64,000 nt of DNA from UBA6107 sp964459385 (GTDB lineage Bacteria; Chloroflexota; Anaerolineae; Anaerolineales; Anaerolineaceae): positions 1 to 64,000 of the forward strand of contig CAYWLG010000006.1 of the NCBI GenBank assembly GCA_964459385.1, written 5' to 3'. This document shows, one piece after another, positions 62,001 to 64,000 of this stretch (position 1 is the first letter of the stretch; every line of letters starts with the position of its first letter). The notes under the pieces were generated by a model that was not told where the DNA came from, ran no database searches, and was given only the letters and a program-made list of their open reading frames with translations. A program made the position numbers and the translations under genes.

Positions 62001-62225
62001 GTGCAGGACCTGCGCAAATCGGCCGATCTGGATATCGCAGACCGCATCCATTTGTATTACACGGCCACGCCCGGCCTGCTCGAAGCCGTCTCGGCCTTTG
62101 CCGATTACGTCAAAGGGGAAACTTTGGCGGTGGAACTGCACCCCGGCAGCAACCCCGAGGGCCTGCCCAGCGTGGAAGATGAATTTGATCACGAAAAAGT
62201 GACCGTCAGCATCCAAAAAGCATAG
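59076..62225 (+). CDS. ileS: Isoleucyl-tRNA synthetase, IleS2 type with swapped GxHH signature
   Basis: Charges tRNA-Ile. The 1049 residues and the N-terminal VFFEGPPTANGKPG...YKTMRGYHVSRRGGWDTHGLPVE block are those of the eukaryote-like IleS2 group. The KMSKS motif is exact (597-601). The class I HxGH signature, expected at 55-58, reads GIHH: His and Gly at positions 1 and 3 are exchanged. In IleS2 enzymes this GxHH swap has been reported to go with very strong mupirocin resistance. Zinc-type Cys clusters (CPRCG, CEDC, CADCGG) are present. GGAGG precedes the start, and a T-box controls the gene. Confidence 0.97.
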   Translation: MFKPVSPRLNVTLSEEEVLRFWKQKDIFHETMKQREGGPEYVFFEGPPTANGKPGIHHVLARAFKDIFPRYKTMRGYHVSRRGGWDTHGLPVEIEVEKKLGFTNKQQIEDYGIEKFNKLCRESAFTYIQEWEKMTDRIGYWVDLNTAYITYKNEYIESVWHILRDFWDKDLLYQGFKVVPYCPRCGTPLSDHEVAQGYREVNDPSIYVRMPLVDEPGTSLLVWTTTPWTLPANVAVAAGPEVDYVKVEHELAEGGSEKLILAEALLHSVFGDEPVKVLEHFKGKQLKGMKYHPLYTFMPTTKPGYFVVNADYVSTEDGSGLVHIAPAFGADDMQVSLENDLPFLGTVAPDGTFISEVKPWAGLFVKKADPLITQDLQERGLLFREQKHLHTYPFCWRCGTPLLYYARPTWYIRTSQYKDRMVELNNGINWYPEHIKNGRFGNWLSNNIDWALGRERYWGTPLPVWECEDCHSQQCIGSVQELSEKTGRDLSDSDLHRPYVDEITFKCADCGGKMHRVPELIDVWFDSGSMPVAQWHYPFENQAEFNNQFPADYICEAVDQTRGWFYSLHAISTLLFDQACYKNVICLGLILDGQGQKMSKSRGNVVSPWEVLEKNGADATRWYLYTASPPGQERRFSSDLVSEVLRTFTLTLWNTYSFFVTYANLDGWKPDAAAKIEYSPIDQWLRSSLHALIRDVTEALEHYDVLGATRPIETFVDILSNWYLRRSRRRFWKSESDADKQAAYATLYEALSAISKLVAPTMPFMAETLYQNLVRSVEPNAPESVHLAAWPEFDASVINENLNREMALVMRLASLGHAARNKANRKVRQPLAEVAFAVGNREEMRVVEDHTDLLEEELNVKHVRLLNAAGEAVSFALNPLPKQLGQKYGSLFPELRKAILALDVDKTAPELLAGQSVKVSVAGSEYEILPEEIEVRVTAKSGYSVAAEGAYLAALVTDLTPELIQEGLAREFVRRVQDLRKSADLDIADRIHLYYTATPGLLEAVSAFADYVKGETLAVELHPGSNPEGLPSVEDEFDHEKVTVSIQKA

Positions 62226-62243
62226 TTTCTGACTTAAAAAAGG

Positions 62244-62278
62244 ACTTGCGCTTTTCTTTTGTATGGAAAAGCGCAAGT
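62244..62278. terminator. Bidirectional terminator
   Basis: A perfect 13-bp inverted repeat (arms 62244-62256 and 62266-62278) with a T-run follows ileS and also lies past the stop of the convergent erm-like gene. Confidence 0.85.
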
Positions 62279-62313
62279 TTTGTTTAATGATTTTTATTTG
62301 TGTGTGAGGTAAT

Positions 62314-63189
62314 CTACTTACAATTTTTTGTGTCATAGCGGCGGGTGCGGTGAATTTTTGTCAGTTTTTGCTGCTGCCGCTTTAGTTTTTCCTCGCTGCC
62401 GGTAATGCAGGCCATCGCTTGCGAAGACGTCCCCTGCATAAAGAGATTGAATAGGGCCAGCCAGAGTTGCAACGACAATTGAGAGCGCAGTGTTTCTTTG
62501 CCGATCAGGCGATGCAAGCGCAGCATCTGCTTGTGAGTGAAGATCTTCTTCAAGGCAGAAGCTACATTGGGCTGGCTGGCGCTGTAAGTGTAGGCTAAAA
62601 AATCCCGAAAGAGGCGGCTCTCTGCGGGGCCAAGCAAAGGGGGCTGGCGTTTTTGGATGCTGAGAAAAACGGCCTCCACATGGGGAACCGGCGTGAAATC
62701 GGTGCGGCGAAAGTGATGCAAGACTGCCAGCTCGAACCAGGGTTTGAGCAGCAGCGAACGCAGGGTTTCGTGCGGAAGCCCCATAAAGCGCGCGGCGGCT
62801 TCTTTTTGCACGATCAGGTAGGCGGCCTGTGCCGGGTTATCGGCCTCGGTGAGTTTTTGGAGCATGGCGGCGGTTTGGTCGAAGGGAATGTTGGAAAATA
62901 CCTTGTAATTGCCGTGGCGGGGCAGCGGATAGACTAGAAAATCTTCCTGCCGCAGGCTGACCGGGCAAGCAGCGAATTTGTCCTTCAGGCTTTCAAAAAG
63001 CGCAGCGTCTTTTTCAATGGCAACCACTTGCCGGCAACGCTTTGCCAGTTGTGAGGTGATCTGGCCTTTGCCCGGCCCGATCTCATAGACGATATCCGAG
63101 GCGGTAATTGTGGTCAGATCCAGCAGTGCATTCACCAGGCGAGCGCTGTGCAAGAAATTTTGAGAATTTCCAAGCGAACTTGCAGGCAT
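62314..63189 (-). CDS. Erm-type 23S rRNA adenine N6-methyltransferase
   Basis: A 291-residue SAM-dependent rRNA dimethyladenosine transferase. N-terminal NSQNFLHS, SAM loop EIGPGKGQ (36-43), AIEKD, and the catalytic SNIPF (99-103). The NIPF/NIPY form, with no extra N-terminal segment, fits Erm (A2058 of 23S rRNA, macrolide-lincosamide-streptogramin resistance) better than KsgA, which has NLPY. EIFTxxQ-like FTHKQMLRLHRL in the C-terminal domain also recalls Erm proteins, and the tail is Lys/Arg-rich. Its start codon and ribosome binding site are buried in nested hairpins behind two leader ORFs. Confidence 0.8.
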   Translation of the reverse strand: MPASSLGNSQNFLHSARLVNALLDLTTITASDIVYEIGPGKGQITSQLAKRCRQVVAIEKDAALFESLKDKFAACPVSLRQEDFLVYPLPRHGNYKVFSNIPFDQTAAMLQKLTEADNPAQAAYLIVQKEAAARFMGLPHETLRSLLLKPWFELAVLHHFRRTDFTPVPHVEAVFLSIQKRQPPLLGPAESRLFRDFLAYTYSASQPNVASALKKIFTHKQMLRLHRLIGKETLRSQLSLQLWLALFNLFMQGTSSQAMACITGSEEKLKRQQQKLTKIHRTRRYDTKNCK

Positions 63190-63290
63190 ACGAATCCTTT
63201 CAAGATGAAAAAAGGGGACGAGGACGCAAAAAATCGCATAGACAAATGTCCATGCGATGGATAGCGAAGCTCATCTTGAAAGCTGTATGC
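63186..63290 (-). promoter_or_regulatory. Nested hairpins over the erm-like ribosome binding site
   Basis: Three nested stems: outer 63186-63191 with 63285-63290 (6 bp, containing the start codon), middle 63197-63208 with 63271-63282 (12 bp perfect, containing most of the AAAGGA binding site), and inner 63233-63239 with 63252-63258 (7 bp, extended by GAC/GTC). In the closed form the binding site and start codon are paired. This is the geometry of translational attenuation in inducible erm genes. Confidence 0.8.
63200..63274 (-). CDS. Second leader ORF of the erm-like gene (24 codons, Arg-Pro-Arg)
   Basis: A 24-codon ORF from ATG 63274 to TGA 63200 lies between the arms of the middle hairpin. 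The stop overlaps the erm-like ribosome binding site, 10 bases before that gene's ATG. It starts MSFAIHRM and ends FLRPRPLFSS, with Arg-Pro-Arg at codons 17-19. R-x-R is the motif known to stall ribosomes in the presence of macrolides. No good Shine-Dalgarno sequence precedes it, so its translation is uncertain. Confidence 0.55.
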   Translation of the reverse strand: MSFAIHRMDICLCDFLRPRPLFSS

Positions 63291-63369
63291 GTTTTTGGGT
63301 ATTAACGGCTAAAACGGCAGGCTCCAGAAGGAAGTTTACCTCTGGATCAGCAGAACGAAATGAGCTCCG
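63291..63369 (-). promoter_or_regulatory. Region between the two leader ORFs
   Basis: Contains an inverted repeat TCCAGA/TCTGGA (63323-63328 and 63341-63346), extended by GG/CC inside. It could be one half of an alternative structure that competes with the downstream hairpins when ribosomes stall on the first leader ORF. This is inference. Confidence 0.4.
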
Positions 63370-63426
63370 CTAGGCCTGGCGTAAGCGTATCACGAGTGCA
63401 ATTCCACAACAACAGTTTATACCCAT
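63370..63426 (-). CDS. First leader ORF of the erm-like gene (18 codons, Arg-Leu-Arg)
   Basis: The ORF at ATG 63426 to TAG 63370 encodes MGINCCCGIALVIRLRQA. Arg-Leu-Arg (codons 14-16) is the same R-x-R macrolide-arrest motif as in the ErmD leader. The ATG lies exactly six bases after the -10 box, so the mRNA would begin with this start codon and the ORF would be translated leaderless. Together with the downstream hairpins it makes a coherent attenuator. Confidence 0.65.
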   Translation of the reverse strand: MGINCCCGIALVIRLRQA

Positions 63427-63432
63427 GCCAAT

Positions 63433-63461
63433 AGTATAGCAGGATTCACTGAAATCTCCAA
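63433..63461 (-). promoter_or_regulatory. Promoter of the erm-like transcription unit
   Basis: On the minus strand, -35 TTGGAG (63456-63461), a 17-bp spacer and -10 TATACT (63433-63438). The predicted start is 63426, the A of the first leader ATG, giving a 237-base leader. Confidence 0.7.
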
Positions 63462-63477
63462 TAAATCCCTGCAAAAC

Positions 63478-63514
63478 AGGGCGTTTTGCTTCGCTTTCGC
63501 AAAAAACGCCGCTT
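63478..63514. terminator. Hairpin between the divergent erm-like and lspA genes
   Basis: GGCGTTTTGC and GCAAAAAACGCC (about 63479-63490 and 63499-63511) form an imperfect stem with a 2-base bulge. It lies just upstream of both promoters. Its role is unclear; it may isolate them or belong to the lspA leader. Confidence 0.35.
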
Positions 63515-63554
63515 AATGGGGTAAAATTTAGTAGTTTGATTCCCGGAGGCTGAT

Positions 63555-64000
63555 TTGAAGTCCTTTTTTAAAAATACTCGCTGGTTGTTTCTGATCGCTG
63601 CCGTTATTTTGATGATCGATCAGGTAAGCAAATATCTTGTGCGTGCCAACCTGGCACTGGGTGAAACCTGGGTGCCCTGGCCCTGGTTGGCGCCATACGC
63701 CCGCATCATCCACTGGACGAATACCGGTGTGGCTTTTGGCATGTTCCAGGGCAACAATGTACTTTTTGCAGTTTTGGCTTTCCTTGTTTCTTGTGTGATC
63801 GTTTACTATTACCCGCAGGTGCCCGCGGCAGATAAAGTGCTGCGTTTTGCCCTGGCCATGCAGTTGGGCGGCGCGCTGGGTAACTTTGTGGATCGTGTTT
63901 TCGTGGGCGAAGTGACCGATTTCGTTTCGGTAGGAAACTTTGCCGTGTTCAATGTAGCGGATTCGTGCATCACGGTCGGCGTGGCCATTCTGGCCATCGG
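63555..64000 (+). CDS. lspA: Lipoprotein signal peptidase II (partial, runs off the window)
   Basis: Membrane aspartyl protease that cleaves prolipoproteins after lipidation, which fits the many lipoproteins in the window. The visible 148 codons start at a TTG (63555) with CCGGAGG 5 bases upstream. They contain the first helix and IDQVSKYLV, the GVAFGMF motif, the catalytic GNFVDRV Asp and the NVADSCI Asp. The C-terminal helix continues beyond base 64000. Confidence 0.93.
   Translation, partial: MKSFFKNTRWLFLIAAVILMIDQVSKYLVRANLALGETWVPWPWLAPYARIIHWTNTGVAFGMFQGNNVLFAVLAFLVSCVIVYYYPQVPAADKVLRFALAMQLGGALGNFVDRVFVGEVTDFVSVGNFAVFNVADSCITVGVAILAI

Noticed and set aside
62314..63189. KsgA (16S rRNA dimethyladenosine transferase) instead of Erm
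   Set aside because: The catalytic motif is SNIPF rather than NLPY, and the attenuator-like leader fits Erm. KsgA remains the main alternative, so the Erm call is not absolute.

Overview
The window is one continuous piece of a bacterial chromosome, most likely from the Chloroflexota (class Anaerolineae or a relative). The evidence is a monoderm-style gene set (many small lipoproteins, a short YidC, no outer-membrane genes), a class II B12-dependent ribonucleotide reductase with NrdR, T-box control of ileS, and a dcw cluster that includes mraZ. The taxonomy is inference, because no rRNA gene is present. Most genes are GC-rich; two stretches (30450-33590 and 41298-42383) are clearly more AT-rich. 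I found no tRNA, rRNA, CRISPR array or transposase gene.

Layout. 225-3350 (minus): nrdR-nrdJ, with a good promoter and candidate NrdR boxes. 3895-21327 (minus): one long, tightly packed division and cell-wall operon in the order mraZ, rsmH, ftsL-like, PBP, murF, mraY, murD, ftsW, murG, cvpA-like, murC, a 64-codon ORF, murB, ddl, ftsQ, ftsA, ftsZ. It starts at a strong promoter followed by four 10-bp MraZ-type repeats, and murE is missing from it. 21531-28805: envelope and lipoprotein genes and a two-component system. 28891-33702: the comM/yifB gene, beside which an AT-rich gene for a 935-residue DUF4062-HEAT-like protein has been inserted between two copies of the comM 5' end. 33756-47967: mixed metabolism, including an oligopeptide-type permease pair, a class I isoprenoid-synthase-like protein, a DUF1028 protein, a PatB/MalY aminotransferase, a PD-(D/E)XK nuclease-like protein, CspA, a TPR protein, MtaB and a GH13 glucosidase. 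48164-51457: a KimA-type potassium transporter with two TrkA/RCK proteins. 51550-55159: rpmH-rnpA-yidD-(PQQ lipoprotein)-yidC-jag. 55260-64000: pyrimidine phosphorylase, a 2H phosphoesterase, a methyltransferase with its TetR regulator, T-box-controlled ileS, an Erm-type rRNA methyltransferase, and the start of lspA.

Three points stand out. First, the Erm-type gene has a 237-nt leader with two short ORFs carrying Arg-x-Arg motifs (RLR and RPR) and nested hairpins that cover its ribosome binding site and start codon. This is the architecture of drug-inducible ribosome-stalling attenuation. Second, the neighbouring IleS has the swapped active-site signature GIHH in place of HxGH, which is associated with very high mupirocin resistance in IleS2 enzymes. 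Third, the DUF4062 gene looks like a small cargo island, possibly defensive, that entered at the comM 5' end and restored that gene. A further pattern is that four transcription units (comM, the histidine kinase, the TPR gene and the first erm leader peptide) have a -10 box exactly six bases before the ATG, which suggests leaderless mRNAs.
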